64,000 nucleotides of DNA. Source: Tetrastigma voinierianum. Taxonomy: Eukaryota; Streptophyta; Magnoliopsida; Vitales; Vitaceae. The stretch is taken from positions 372,001 to 436,000 of the forward strand of contig JAEQBH010001508.1 in the NCBI GenBank assembly GCA_016808115.1. The letters run 5' to 3'. The notes beneath the pieces were generated by a model. The model was not told where the DNA came from. It worked only from the letters and a program-made list of their open reading frames with translations, and ran no database searches. The position numbers and the translations under genes are program-made. Shown here in pieces: positions 23,165 through 33,429 of the stretch (the first letter of the stretch is position 1; every line of letters starts with the position of its first letter).

Positions 23165-23182
23165 TAAGCTCTAATACCAAGT
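23165..23182 (-). promoter_or_regulatory. Element E primer-binding site (initiator-Met tRNA type)
   Basis: The minus strand reads ACTTGGTATTAGAGCTT directly after the LTR end GGGCGTCACA. It differs by one base from the TGGTATCAGAGC site used by many plant gypsy and Copia elements. This site fixes the orientation of E and identifies 23183-25653 as its 5' LTR. Confidence 0.75.
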
Positions 23183-25653
23183 TGTGACGCCCAAATCTGG
23201 GGGTCCCGTTGACAACCAGTCAACCTGCGGAATTCCTGTGGATTTCGAGTGACCCGATACCATATTGTTATGTCCCATTTATAGGGATTCATATTTTCAC
23301 GAAAATTGGGCAGAGTCTCCTTTGTTCGGGGAGGTTTACCCAACATATAACCTCAGATAACAAAGAGATAATCATAACTCATCCAAGGTCTCAAATAAAA
23401 GTAGAATGACCACACAGGTCCATCCTGGTCTACATCCCCGATATACATCCTCATCGAGACTCATTCATTCACATTTAAATCTAAAATATAAAAATAAAAC
23501 ACTTAATTACAGTCCGTAAGAGTCCGATCACGACCCTCTTACCATAATTACATACCCGACTATTTAGACAATAGTCCCAAAATAATGTAATCACAATTCT
23601 TTTATACAAAATACTTTTTACAAAGGTAATATCAAAGTCACACATCGGTCTCCTTCATAATCACGACCTCGTCGGAGCGCTGTCTCTTTATACACTCCCT
23701 GTTCTTGAAAGGGGGTCCCATAACGGGGTGAGCAATTCCCAGTAGAGAAAATTCTCCTACAAGGGCTGCTCCCCACCTAAATGCACACGTAATGACACGC
23801 ACACATCATACCACATTCCATACAAAAAATGCAATCCTACATGGAATATTTCATGTCATGAATGAGATGAGACTCTTCATGCCCATAACCCAAGTCCTGA
23901 CCGACTCCCTCACACTTGTGACGCCAAGTGTGAAAACCCGTCATAAGTGTTTTACCTAATGACATTTTTTCTTCCAAAACAAAAGATTTTTGTTTTATAA
24001 ATCAAAATCCATTGGACAAACTCTGATATTCACTTTAATTTATCAAATCCCGCGTGTTTTCGCGGTAGCTTAATTTCCGAGAGGTCTCACCAGAGGTCAT
24101 GACGCTCCGACACTTTCGCGAACTTTCATCGCTAGATACATATGTCTAACCAAGAATAAAATTTGGGTCTTTCACCTAGGAGGGGGGTGGGGAATCCACC
24201 CCATCTTGCTTCACCCAACACACATATTTATTTATTTTAATGTTATGCAATCGTGAGTCTTAATTTTGGACGTCGTCCCATTTCCGAGCTCGCCACATAT
24301 TCACCAAGAATGGTGAATAGCCAATACCATGCACACACACCCGACTCGACGCGATGTCCCGTGCATATGGAATGCGAATATGTCATTTCATGCCATATCA
24401 TGTTACATGCATAATGAGAGCTACATGCAACATTACCAAAACATGAATAATTATATTTTCTACATATAATTCACATCCATCAAAAGAACATATATCAACA
24501 TCATCTTTTCACACACAACATGTTATTCAATCAAGTAACAACACATAAAACTCACCCCTAATCTTGACTCCATAAAAATGTGGCACCTCTCGCCCTTCAT
24601 ACGATCATTTAACCATTTTTGTCCCATTCGCCATCAATCTGGTGGATACCAAAACACACAACAAAACCTGAAGACATCAGTCTTGGGATCAAAACCAAAT
24701 CTCAACGAGTTCGTGACTACCCGGAACCGGGCCCCCAAAATTTTCACATTCGGGCCTCCAAAATCTTGGGACTAAATCCCACGACCAGTTACGGCCCCAA
24801 AGAACGCCCATGCCATTAAATGACCTTTAGGCTAGAAATAATCCAAGTAGGAAAATTCCCTACCTCTTGGAGTTTGATGAAAATCCCATATTTTGATATT
24901 CACGCGTAGCCTCGTTGTGTGGATTGACTTTAACTCTCGGATCGTCGAAATTCGAAGTCGGAACGCCGGGAAAATCTCCCTTTTTTTTTCTTCCCTTTCC
25001 TCATCTCTTCTCCTTTGTCCAATTTTTCCTTTCCCCTCTATCCTGTTTGCTTTCCTCCTTTCCTCCTCCCTTTCCACTCCACCGAATTTATCCCAAAAGT
25101 GGGGAAGTTTCCCCCCACTTTCCTCCCTTCTCTCACCACCTCACACTTGTCTCATTTCTATTTTTCCTTAATTTCTTTTCTTTCTTTTTATTGGCCTTCT
25201 TCCTTCCTTTTCTTTCTTCTTTTTTTCCCCGTTCTTATCACACCGAATTACCTTTTGTTTGCTCCCACTCTCATTTTTTTTTTTCATTTATTTCTCCATT
25301 TGACTTTATTTCCTTTATTACTCCATTTGACACATGGCTCAATATGAACCATCCATGCAAGTGCCATGTGTCACTTGCCACACCACATGACTATCATGCT
25401 ATGTGTCCATCTCCTAGGATTCCATGTGGCATCACATGGTCATGCCATGTGTCACCCGAAACCCGATGCCTCAAAAGACGTGAAATTTCGACTGTCTCGG
25501 AATCCGACGAAATTCGAATGGGTAGCTAGATTTCACGAGACGAATTCAACGGTGAAGTCCGTTTTATCATCCGAGATCTAGAAAATTTCCGGTTTCAACC
25601 GAAATTACCATTTTACCATTTTTTAGAAAAATTGAATTTTTCCTGCTTTAAGG
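23183..25653 (-). repeat. 5' LTR of element E
   Basis: It matches 15856-18225 throughout, including the CTTACCATAATTACATACCCGAC block (23539 on) that is nearly identical in both. Divergence is much higher in the first 150 bp. The outer end near 25641-25653 is degenerate (TTTTTCCTGCTTTAAGGC where CCCGGGTTTTACA is expected). Confidence 0.75.
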
Positions 25654-27724
25654 CTGAGACCTCCTACATTTATTATGTTTTCAAAGAGGTAGGAATTCTT
25701 CCTACTTTGGTTTATTTCCACCCTTTGGTTTGTTTTAAGGGAGGTTGTTTTTATTGATGCCCTAAGCGTTTAGCTATTTTGGACGACTTTAATGGTCATT
25801 TTACAGCCCGTTTGTGTTTGGCTTTGTGAATTGATTTGTGGTTGTTTATAGTATGTCCTAAGAATTGTTGTATGAGTTGTTTTGATAAGAAAAAAATTTG
25901 GTTTATGGCCATATGATGTTAGACCGTTAAAAACCCGCTTATGGTCGTTTATGGCTTGTTTGTAGTCGGATTTGTGAGTCGGTTTCTGTGATTGCTCAGG
26001 GAATGTCCAAAAATTGTTTTTTGGCGGTCAAGCTGATGAAGAGAAAATCCGAATGTTAAGGGCTTGTTGGCCAGTTTTATGGCTAGCTTAAGGGCATGTT
26101 TAGCCGCTTTGCGTCTGAATAAAGGGTCATGAAAATGCTTTGTGGAATTTTTACATGTTACACCTTGCCTTGAGGATTAAGTGTGTTATTGCTTGATTTT
26201 GTGATAACATGCTTGGTTGTTGTTGTTTGATGAAATGTTAATGTATTGACATTGGTGTGAGTGTTTAATTGGAGATTATATGCATGTGATATAATTGTCC
26301 ATGATGCATGATAAATTGTATGAATTAAAATGTCTATATGACATTCATTACATATGTGAAATATGTGAAATGGCATTGACATGTAATGGTGCATTACATT
26401 GCATATGCATGAGAACATCGCATTTCATGAGTGTGAGTGCATTGTTAAGATCAAACACCACATTTGGTGAGTGATGAGTGGACTCGAAATTGTTAGACGA
26501 AGTCCAACAGTAGTCGCATTACCGCATGACATCAAAAAACCGGTTCGTAATCAGAAGAAGGGCTGTGACACTTTCGGGAAAGTGACTGTTACTTGTTTAT
26601 ACACTCAAACGAAGGTGTCCAAAAGTGTAGGCGTGCGGGCTTAAGGTGAGACTTCAAAACTGCTGCTCTCAAAAGATACATGATTTTTGTATATGAAATG
26701 ATCATTTGAGGTTTAACATCCAACAAGTTTTGGTTTATAAACACGTGATTTTATTTCGAAAAGGATCATTGGATGTAATCCATCAATGGCAGGTTTTATC
26801 ACACATTGTCATTGCATTATGTGGTGGGAGTCTGTAAAGACTCTAGGTATGGTGCATGAGTAAGTCTCATCTCATTTCATAGCATGACATGTAGAATTCC
26901 AACCTAGAATTGCATATTCTTACTTGGAATTGGTGATGTGAATATGAATTGTCAAATGTGAGCATTGCATGTGCATTAGGTGGGGAGTAGCCTATGTAGA
27001 AATTACTCTATTGGGCGTGGCTCACCCTATATGGGAAAAACATTTCAGGTACGGGATATACACCGATGGGCAGCTCTCATTCGGGACCACAAGGATGAAG
27101 AAAGCTGACTTGTGTCTTTTATAATTCTTTTTGTAAAATTTTTGTAACAAACTAGTTTTGACATGTACCTTTATGTAAAAGAGTTGCAATTGAACTCATA
27201 TAGATTGTTTTTAATATAGTCTTACATGTTTTTATATGAATGTGGATAAATGGGCTGGATGTGGTCAATTTTTACTCATAAATGGGCTTAGTGTGGTCAT
27301 TATGTTATATTGGGCCTTAGATGGGTTATGTTATTGTATATTGTGCAGGTTGGGTTTTGGATAGAGCTCCCCATACAAAGGAGACTATGTCCGATTTTTG
27401 TTAAATTATGGATCCCGGTAAATAGGACACAATAGTGTGGTATCGAGTTACACGATATCCACATTCCGCGGCCGATGGGTGATCAACTGCCCTCGGATTT
27501 TGTAAAGGCCACGCTGTCTTGGAGTTTATTAGCTCCACTCTTCGTGTGGTACCGTTAGAGGCGAATCTAGGACTTAATTCGCTTCGGTCTTTGCTATTTT
27601 GGCCATTGGATCAGTTCTTGAACCAACACAAAGTAAAATTCACACCTCTTTGAGGGTTTTGAAGTTTTTTTTTTTTTGTTATTTCCATTGTTTTGGCAAT
27701 GATTGTCACCTTCAAAACCCAACA

Positions 27725-28100
27725 AAAATAACAGTTCATGTTTAATGTTATTAACATCCAAAATACATCAAAAAACCAAACTAAAACAATTCCTGATTGT
27801 CCATAAATAAAGATGTTTCTCAAATAACATAAAAAAAATACACCAAAATAACAGTTCATAATTAATGTCATTAAATCCAAAATATACCATATCTAAGGAG
27901 ATATCCTACAACATATCTAAGAAGTTGAGTGATGAGTTGTAGAAATTTAGTTGTCAATGAGTTAATCAGATGTTGTTGAAGATTGATAAAGAACCCTTTG
28001 TCCTCTTGATTGTCCAAACATCTGTATTAAAAAAAAGAAGATAAAAAATAATATAAAAAAATTAAGACTCGTTTTCTATTTACCAATGGGATTATTTAAA
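27725..28100 (-). repeat. MULE 3' region and subterminal repeats, right of insertion G
   Basis: Two AACAGTTCATxxTTAATGT units and GATTGTCCATAAATAAAGATGTTTCTC match 5085-5184 across the insertion. No SWIM zinc-finger motif typical of a MULE transposase C-terminus is readable here, so the transposase is truncated or this part is deleted. Confidence 0.5.
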
Positions 28101-28660
28101 ATAATACAAGTTAGAGCATAATTGACATTAGTCATTGTTGTTCCATCATTTGTAATGAAAACACCAAACCCTTGAGGCACCTTCATGAAAAATCAATAAA
28201 TCAGTCACCAACATGCAAATATGTCACCAATATTTTATAATACAAGAAGTTCAATGACCTTACAATTGGAAAAAAAATATTGTTTGTCATAATGTCTATG
28301 TTTAGCATGGGGAAGGACATTTGCCATGACATTAATAATTGCATGATGCACATAAGAGATGAATGCAACCCCATTGCCTTTATCCAATCCCAAACACTTA
28401 TGCAACTCAATGAAAAATCCATGAATCATTATTTTCACCATCCACAACTGCATATGCTATGGGGTACATCTGATCATTGTCATCTTTCCCCATAACAGCC
28501 AACAACTGTCCACCAAGGGAAGTCTTCAAAAAACATGCATCAACACATCATCTTCCTACAACCTTCTAACCACCCAGTTTTTTAGTCAATCAAAACAAAT
28601 AAACAGCCTTTGGAAAACTAGTGGAAAGGTTTTCTTACATGGATTAGTCACCAATGACAC
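28101..28660 (-). pseudogene. MULE transposase catalytic domain (fragment)
   Basis: The minus strand reads DACFLKTSLGGQLLAVMG, DDNDQMYPIAYAVVDGENN and DSW, then with frameshifts FFIELHKCLGLDKGNG and NVMANVLPHAKHRHYDKQYF. This is the MULE transposase catalytic fold: the first acidic residue in (V/L)DACF and the QMYPIAYAVV...ENxxSW block are well kept. The DRxxG segment carrying the second acidic residue is changed (YVHHAI). Stops interrupt the frame, so the enzyme is dead. It lies directly downstream of the DNA-binding domain. Confidence 0.75.
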
Positions 28661-29150
28661 ATAAGTGTATGTGCTTGAACTCTTAAGGGGTTCCAAATAC
28701 CTTACAAGCTTGTTATAATGCTCTTGCGAGCCCGTGAAGCATTTGTGTGCGTAATATTTTATATATGTAGAGTCTTCTTAATAATCACCTTATATGCCCT
28801 CTGCGGTCTCAAAATTTCATTTGCAAGTCAGTGGAGTCTTGCCTTAAAAACTTCAAGAAACTACTCAACAAGCCATGTTGCCTTCATTTCCTTGTTGGCA
28901 TCCATATTTCTGTTACAACTGTGCTCACCATTCATTGGCTTCATAATAAAACAAGCTGTCCTTGAGTCTCAAAATGGGTGCAATCTAAAAGGGCAGCTTG
29001 TCTTCACTTCAACGCAAGTCTTTGCTACTTATTATTGTTGCTTACAACAAAGCTCAAATTCCTACCCTAAGTTATAGCAAACTTAGCAACTGTCCTCTTA
29101 GATACATCTCTATTTGGAAATTTGAAACCTACATTTCGCTAAAATGTTGA
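28661..29150 (-). pseudogene. MULE transposase MuDR-type DNA-binding domain (fragment)
   Basis: Read downward from 29.15 kb the traces are VGFKFPNRDVSKRTVAKFAI, GRNLSFVVSNNNK, SCPFRLHPF, FIMKPMNGEHSCNRNMDANK, ATWLVE, LEVFKARLH and LANEILRPQRAYKVII. The CPFRLH...GEHSCNR pattern is the Cys/His part of the MuDR family DNA-binding domain that recognises the element's TIRs. At least five stops and some frame shifts are present. Position and order match an intact MULE transposase. Confidence 0.72.
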
Positions 29151-29855
29151 GAAGTCTGTGTTGTAATTCATGACCCAACCCTACCTCCTTCTTTTCTCTT
29201 ACTTAACTCACTATCACATGGAATGTGAATTTCATCATCACTCTCTTCGTAATCACTTAGTTAATCCCACTTGCTCAGACCTAGAAGTGCTAGGTTTATT
29301 ATGATGCCCAATCTACCATCAACTGCCTATTTTTGTGGTTGTTGTGCTAACTCATTCAATTTGGTATTGCACCCCCACCACTCTATCCTTTGTTGTCTTA
29401 TCTTCTCATCACTAGTATCAACTTCATCAACTTCTAATGTGTAGTTAAAACCTTGATCATCAACCTCATTCTCAAGATCTAAAAGAAACTGCATCATCTT
29501 CTACCACTAAATCCTCCAGATCAACATCCTCTTCAGATTCAACAATAGGCTAATAAATTGGATCATTATCATCCTCTTAAGAGACCTCACTAACTAGATC
29601 ATCCCATCTCAGAGGGCACTTCTGGTATACAGTTATACTAGACATAATAATCTGGAGGCTAGTTGTCATTTTGGCTTTTAGGCTAGTTTGTTTCATTGAG
29701 AGTTCGATGAGATTGGGTTTCAGATATGGTGGATTGGTTGGTTTTCTAATGGGGTTGAATGAGGATATAGTGTCTTTTCTCTAGGATGTCCAGTAGGTTC
29801 CTTGGGGTCAAGGTTCTTTGGGAAAGGGTTTTCAAGGGTACCAAGTGAAGAAGGG
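29151..29855 (-). pseudogene. MULE transposase acidic linker region
   Basis: The minus-strand frame includes ESEEDVDLEDLVVEDDAV near 29560-29500 and other Asp/Glu-rich stretches. Such acidic linkers commonly join the N-terminal domain to the DNA-binding domain in MULE transposases. It is cut at 29855 by solo LTR B (duplication AAGGG) and resumes at 32312. Confidence 0.5.
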
Positions 29856-30694
29856 TGTGACGCTCCAAAAATACCCTAGAAATTTTATAATAATTTTATT
29901 ATATATTCAGGGTGTTATGGTGAGTCAAACTTAGGGTTTCACAGGAGATTTGGTAAGTGATAAATTAGTAAATATTAAATTGAAAGAGTGAAATTGCTAT
30001 GATTGAATATTATATGCTAAAATGAGAAAAGTGATTGAACCCGGAAATAACCAGAGTGAAAAGGGCCAAATGTGGTATGCAATGAGGACCTAGGGTCGGT
30101 GTTATAAAGAATAAATGTCTAAGTGAATTTTTTATGTTAAATGAATGACGAGGAGTGGAATAATAGGAGACTTAAATGAAAAATGGGTTAAAGGCCAAAC
30201 AAGGCCTTATGGAAATAAGAGTGAAGACCAAAAGGGGAGAAAATGAGAAATGAGGATAGGGTGGAAGGCAGTGGCCTTACACCTAGATGAATGTTAAAAG
30301 ACCAAAAGTGGCCTTTGGGAGCTCATTTTATGAGCAAACCCGTTTTTGAGAGAAGGAGAGGAGAAAAGGGGGAGAAAGGCTAGGGTTGCAAGAATGAGTG
30401 GTTTTGGTTGGGTTTGCTTCCCATATCTTCCTCCTAAAGAATCAAGCAACCTACAAGAGGAGATTTGGAGAGATAAGGTAAGAAAAATCTAACCCCAACT
30501 TCCTATTTTATGATCTTGATTTTGGGGAAAAGCCCTAACTTAAGAGAAAAGGGTTTTCATTGATTCTAAACCACATTTGGAGTTGTTTTGGGTGGATTCC
30601 ATGGTGGATTTTTGATATGGGATGAATTGGAGGAGGTTTATTGAAGAAAAATGAGTGAAAAATGCCAAAATCCAACATTTCTAGTCAAAAATCG

Positions 30695-30845
30695 CATATT
30701 GGTACCGGTACCAAAAAGTGAGTACGGTACCCAGCGTCGCCGTGGGCAAAAGTGATGCCGGTACCTCCAGAGCTGGTACCGTGCCATTGACGGTAAGGGT
30801 TTGAGAGTACTGGGTACCGGTAAAAGTGGCTCTGGTACCCACCTG
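30695..30845 (+). repeat. GGTACCGGTA palindrome cluster in LTR B
   Basis: GGTACCGGTACC at about 30700, GGTACC at 30726 and 30764, GGTACCGTG, and GGGTACCGGTA near 30820 recur within 150 bp. The cluster is absent at the equivalent place in B'. It produces a spurious 63-codon minus-strand frame rich in Thr, Val and Pro. Confidence 0.6.
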
Positions 30846-31249
30846 TTTTCTGAAGCAGCCTTGTTTTTGCACTTTTTGCCGGGTTAAGCTTTGTATTCGT
30901 ATAACGATTGTTTAGGGACCTTAAGAAACGATTAATGGGGGTTCAAATAAGAATGAGACTAAGTGAAAAATGTATCGTACCTCGCCGCCTCGGCGAAGCT
31001 TCGCTTCACCTCGGCGATATTCGTTTAGTATGATTATTTGTTTAAGCACTGAGAGTGAAGAATTTGTATTTGACTAGGTGCAGGTGAAGACGACAACCTG
31101 ACCTAGGACTGGTATTGAAAGAGAAAAGGAATCGATAATTGGTTTGTTCTTTGTTATCTATTTGTTCGCAGTTTGTTCTATGTTCCTATACGTTCTCACA
31201 CTTGATTGTTTCCCTTGTGACTCAATTTCTATTTCAAGTTCTATTTGTG

Positions 31250-31251
<2 letters not shown>

Positions 31252-31333
<82 letters not shown>
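31252..31333. repeat. (AT)n microsatellite, about 41 units
   Basis: An uninterrupted AT dinucleotide run of about 82 bp lies inside LTR B. It gives YIYI open frames on the plus strand. The equivalent place in B' (about 9602-9611) has only a few AT units, so the expansion is specific to this copy. Confidence 0.95.
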
Positions 31334-31335
<2 letters not shown>

Positions 31336-32311
31336 TTTAATTACAGTATTCGTAATACGTCAAATATGCATGTGTCGTGTATTTGAACCATAAAGGTAAT
31401 TTACTACATGAGAGTAAATTGATTTGAAATGTATTATTGAATGACGACATGACGGGATTCTGGCTTGGAATTGCCGTCATGAGGGTGCGTATTTGTTCCA
31501 TCGCGAAATCACATTGCTACTAAATGACAACGGGACGGGGATTCACCAGCTGAATATGTCGTGAATGTCGACTTCTATAACCATATGTGAGATGGTAATA
31601 TTGAATATTAATCACGTACTCTTGAATGACAAAACGGGGCCAGGATTCACCAACTGAATCTGTCTTGAATGTTGACTCTATAGCCATATGTGAAATCACA
31701 AACCGAAAAGCGAAAAATGATATTAAAAAGTGTATTTGTATAAGTATCTTTTACATTACACAGACATTGTATAAGGCATTATTTTGACAGATGCATGATT
31801 TGTATTGAACTGAATTGGAATAAGCGTATAGAACCACTTAAGTATGAAAATGCTTAGTGTATTGTTTATCAATGCGCAGTGCCAAGTGATAGACGATTGA
31901 AGCGAGCCAGGTTGAGGAGCACCGAGTCATTCAAGGAGTTCACGGGTATGCTTAGGTCATGCATCCTCACTATATCTTTTTTACATGGCTTGGTGTTTTG
32001 TAAACAAGGAGTTTAACTTTGAAATTATTTTTGTACCTATAGTTGAACTCGATTTTTGATATTTTGTTGTAAACGGCATAAAATGCCACCTTTTGTTAAA
32101 TGCATATTTTGTAAAGGAATTGCATTGAATTTGTAACTGTTTATGGGCTCGCCCCAAAATGAAATCGCTTTCGTAAAGAGTTGAAAACGAGAACACTTCT
32201 CGAAATGAAATGTAATTGTTAAATGGATTTGATTAATGGCTTCGGCCGGGCGTCCCCGGGTTTCAGTTCAGATCCACCAACCGAGTTGGGTCGGGCTCGG
32301 GGGTCGCTACA

Positions 32312-32965
32312 AAGGGTTTTATGTGGAAAGGTTGTTAGTATTACCAAGAGGGGAAGGGTTTTCTGGTTGTTTAGGGTTGTTAGGTTCCTCAAGGTTAGGG
32401 TTTTTTGGGGAAGGGTTTTCTGGTTGTTTAGGGTTGTTAGGTTCCGCAAGGTTAGGGTTTTTTGGGGAAGCATTTATGGACTTTTAGCTAGCGAAGTCTT
32501 TCTTGTATTTGCCCTTTGCTTTGTTAGGTTGGCTTTAGGTGGTGGCCTCTTAGGTGTCAGTTTCCTCCTAGGTTGTTGGGCCTTCTTTTTAGGAGTTTCT
32601 TGCACTGATGCACCATCTACAGGGATGCTAGCATCAATCATGGGCATAATTTTAGGTTCATCAACTCCATGTAACACATACTAGTCAATGAACATATTTA
32701 CTACATCAATATCAGTAATTACCAAGACCTTATTGTCATTATAAACTTTCCTTAACTCCTGATCTAGACTTTTACTTGGATTGATGTCCGATCTCGTCAA
32801 TTTTCATATATGGCCCACACTTTTTTGGCCAATTCTTCAAGCTAAAACCAGCACGAGTTCATCATGAGGTATCAAAGGTCCTCCCTTGACCTCTTAAATA
32901 ATGCAACTCATTGAATCATTCTTAAACAATCCACACCATACCAAAATCTCGTAATGTAACATCTC
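32312..32965 (-). pseudogene. MULE transposase N-terminal region (PB1-like) with basic and repeat segments
   Basis: Reading down from about 32.78 kb the minus strand gives ELRKVYNDNKVLVITDIDVV, NMFI, YVLHGVDEPKI. Lys/Pro/Arg-rich QQPRRKLTPKRPPPKANLTK follows, then a 19-residue tandem repeat. The first part resembles the PB1-like N-terminal domain seen in many plant MULE transposases. The 57-bp repeat keeps the reading frame. The region continues across solo LTR B into the acidic linker. Stops before 32.7 kb show decay. Confidence 0.5.
32350..32470. repeat. 57-bp tandem duplication in the MULE transposase
   Basis: Two 57-bp units (32350-32406 and 32407-32463) differ at only one position or so (TTCCTCAAGG against TTCCGCAAGG), and 7 bp of a third follow. 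57 is a multiple of three, and on the minus strand it encodes a 19-residue repeat rich in Thr, Leu and Asn. Confidence 0.85.
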
Positions 32966-33009
32966 AGTTTCTTAAAAGAATAACCTAATTGAAAAAAAAA
33001 AAAACATAT

Positions 33010-33202
33010 GAACATCGTCTAACAACTATAAATCCTTTATTAACAATACATCATTGCTTAAATTCAAAATAGAGCAGCATACAAACACAACATAATTACT
33101 GTTCAAGCACAATTATTAACTATAAATCCTAACTATTAACAAAACATCATTGCTTAAATGCAAAATTGACCAGCATTCACACACAACCTAACTACTGTTC
33201 TA
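33010..33202 (-). repeat. MULE 5' subrepeats, left of the 33203 junction
   Basis: Two units of about 85 bp share TATTAAC, CATCATTGCTTAAAT, GACCAGCAT or GAGCAGCAT and CTAACTACTGTTC landmarks. They match 59657-59960 on the far side of the 26-kb insertion. The segment ends with TGTTC (33198-33202), which recurs at 59657-59661. Confidence 0.55.
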
Positions 33203-33429
33203 TTAGGATCCATCCCTGAGCACCATAGTCCCAGGGGTAGCGAAAGATGTAAAAACTTTTGATCCCACCAAGAAAACAACCATGGAATCAAAAACCGAGA
33301 TCATGGATTATCAAAAACCATGGAATAACTTCAGTACTGTCCCTTTAGACTATGGTAGGATTTATTTTTACATTGCATTTTATTATTAACAGCTCACAGA
33401 TATTGCCCTCTTGGGCCTCTTGATTGGTA

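Larger units (their letters stand above)
15856..25653 (-). mobile_element. Ty3/gypsy element E (Tekay/Del-like), full length but decayed
   Basis: On the minus strand the order is 5' LTR, initiator-Met-type primer site, gag, protease, reverse transcriptase, RNase H, integrase, chromodomain-like tail, polypurine remnant, 3' LTR. That is the complete layout of a Del/Tekay chromovirus, in 9.8 kb. The LTRs (2.37 and about 2.47 kb) differ clearly, so the insertion is not recent. Stops and frameshifts interrupt every gene, and catalytic residues of protease and reverse transcriptase are changed. The left target copy would be GTTTT (15851-15855), but the right end near 25650 is worn and no matching copy is clear. 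Confidence 0.78.
6616..27512 (+). mobile_element. Ty3/gypsy element A (Tekay/Del-like), internally deleted, with two nested LTR insertions
   Basis: LTRs begin TGTAAAACCC at 6616 and TGTAAACC at 15248. After removing nested inserts both LTRs are about 2.5 kb (about 2506 and 2467 bp), which confirms the borders. Flanking GTTGT (6611-6615) and GCTGT (27513-27517) look like a mutated 5-bp duplication. The internal region is only about 1.35 kb, with a gag start joined to an integrase tail. The block AAATTTCGAGGATGAAATT just before the 3' LTR is typical of Del/Tekay chromoviruses. The element needs other copies for movement and is itself dead. Confidence 0.7.
15248..27512 (+). repeat. 3' LTR of element A, interrupted by element E
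   Basis: The LTR parts are 15248-15855 and about 25654-27512. The break falls inside GGAGGTGTT...GAGACCTCC, which is continuous in the 5' LTR at 7246-7266. The second part ends near AAGGCCAC, before the GCTGT copy of the target duplication. Confidence 0.65.
5185..27724 (+). mobile_element. Solo LTR, family G, target duplication AAAAT, split by element A
   Basis: The LTR starts TGTTAG at 5185 and ends CCCAACA at 27724. AAAAT precedes it (5180-5184) and follows it (27725-27729). MULE subrepeats provide an empty-site comparison that agrees with these borders. Element A occupies 6616-27512, so G itself is about 1.64 kb (5185-6615 plus 27513-27724). No coding region is seen in the G parts. The first 900 bp or so are clearly related to the reverse complement of 58896-59656. 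The LTR style, with TGTT and AACA ends, would fit a Copia element, but no pol is present to test this. Confidence 0.65.
29856..32311 (+). mobile_element. Solo LTR B, target duplication AAGGG
   Basis: The LTR starts TGTGACGCTCC at 29856 and ends GGGGTCGCTACA at 32311. AAGGG flanks it at 29851-29855 and 32312-32316. It has no internal region, so it is a product of LTR-LTR recombination. Its family style (TGTRACRCYCC start, YGCTACA or CGTGACA end, long noncoding LTR of 2 to 2.8 kb) is shared with B', D, D', F and F'. It sits in the coding part of the MULE transposase. Confidence 0.85.

Noticed and set aside
24915..25529. 204-codon plus-strand open frame
   Set aside because: Same LTR tract as above in the second copy, with the frame not conserved in detail.
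28718..29077. 119-codon plus-strand open frame with hydrophobic segments
   Set aside because: Antisense shadow of the MULE DNA-binding domain, which reads on the minus strand.
31139..31393. Frames encoding YIYI repeats
   Set aside because: Read-through of the (AT)n microsatellite.
32223..32684. 153-codon plus-strand open frame
   Set aside because: It spans the end of solo LTR B and the 57-bp repeats and is antisense to the MULE transposase frame, which has recognisable content.
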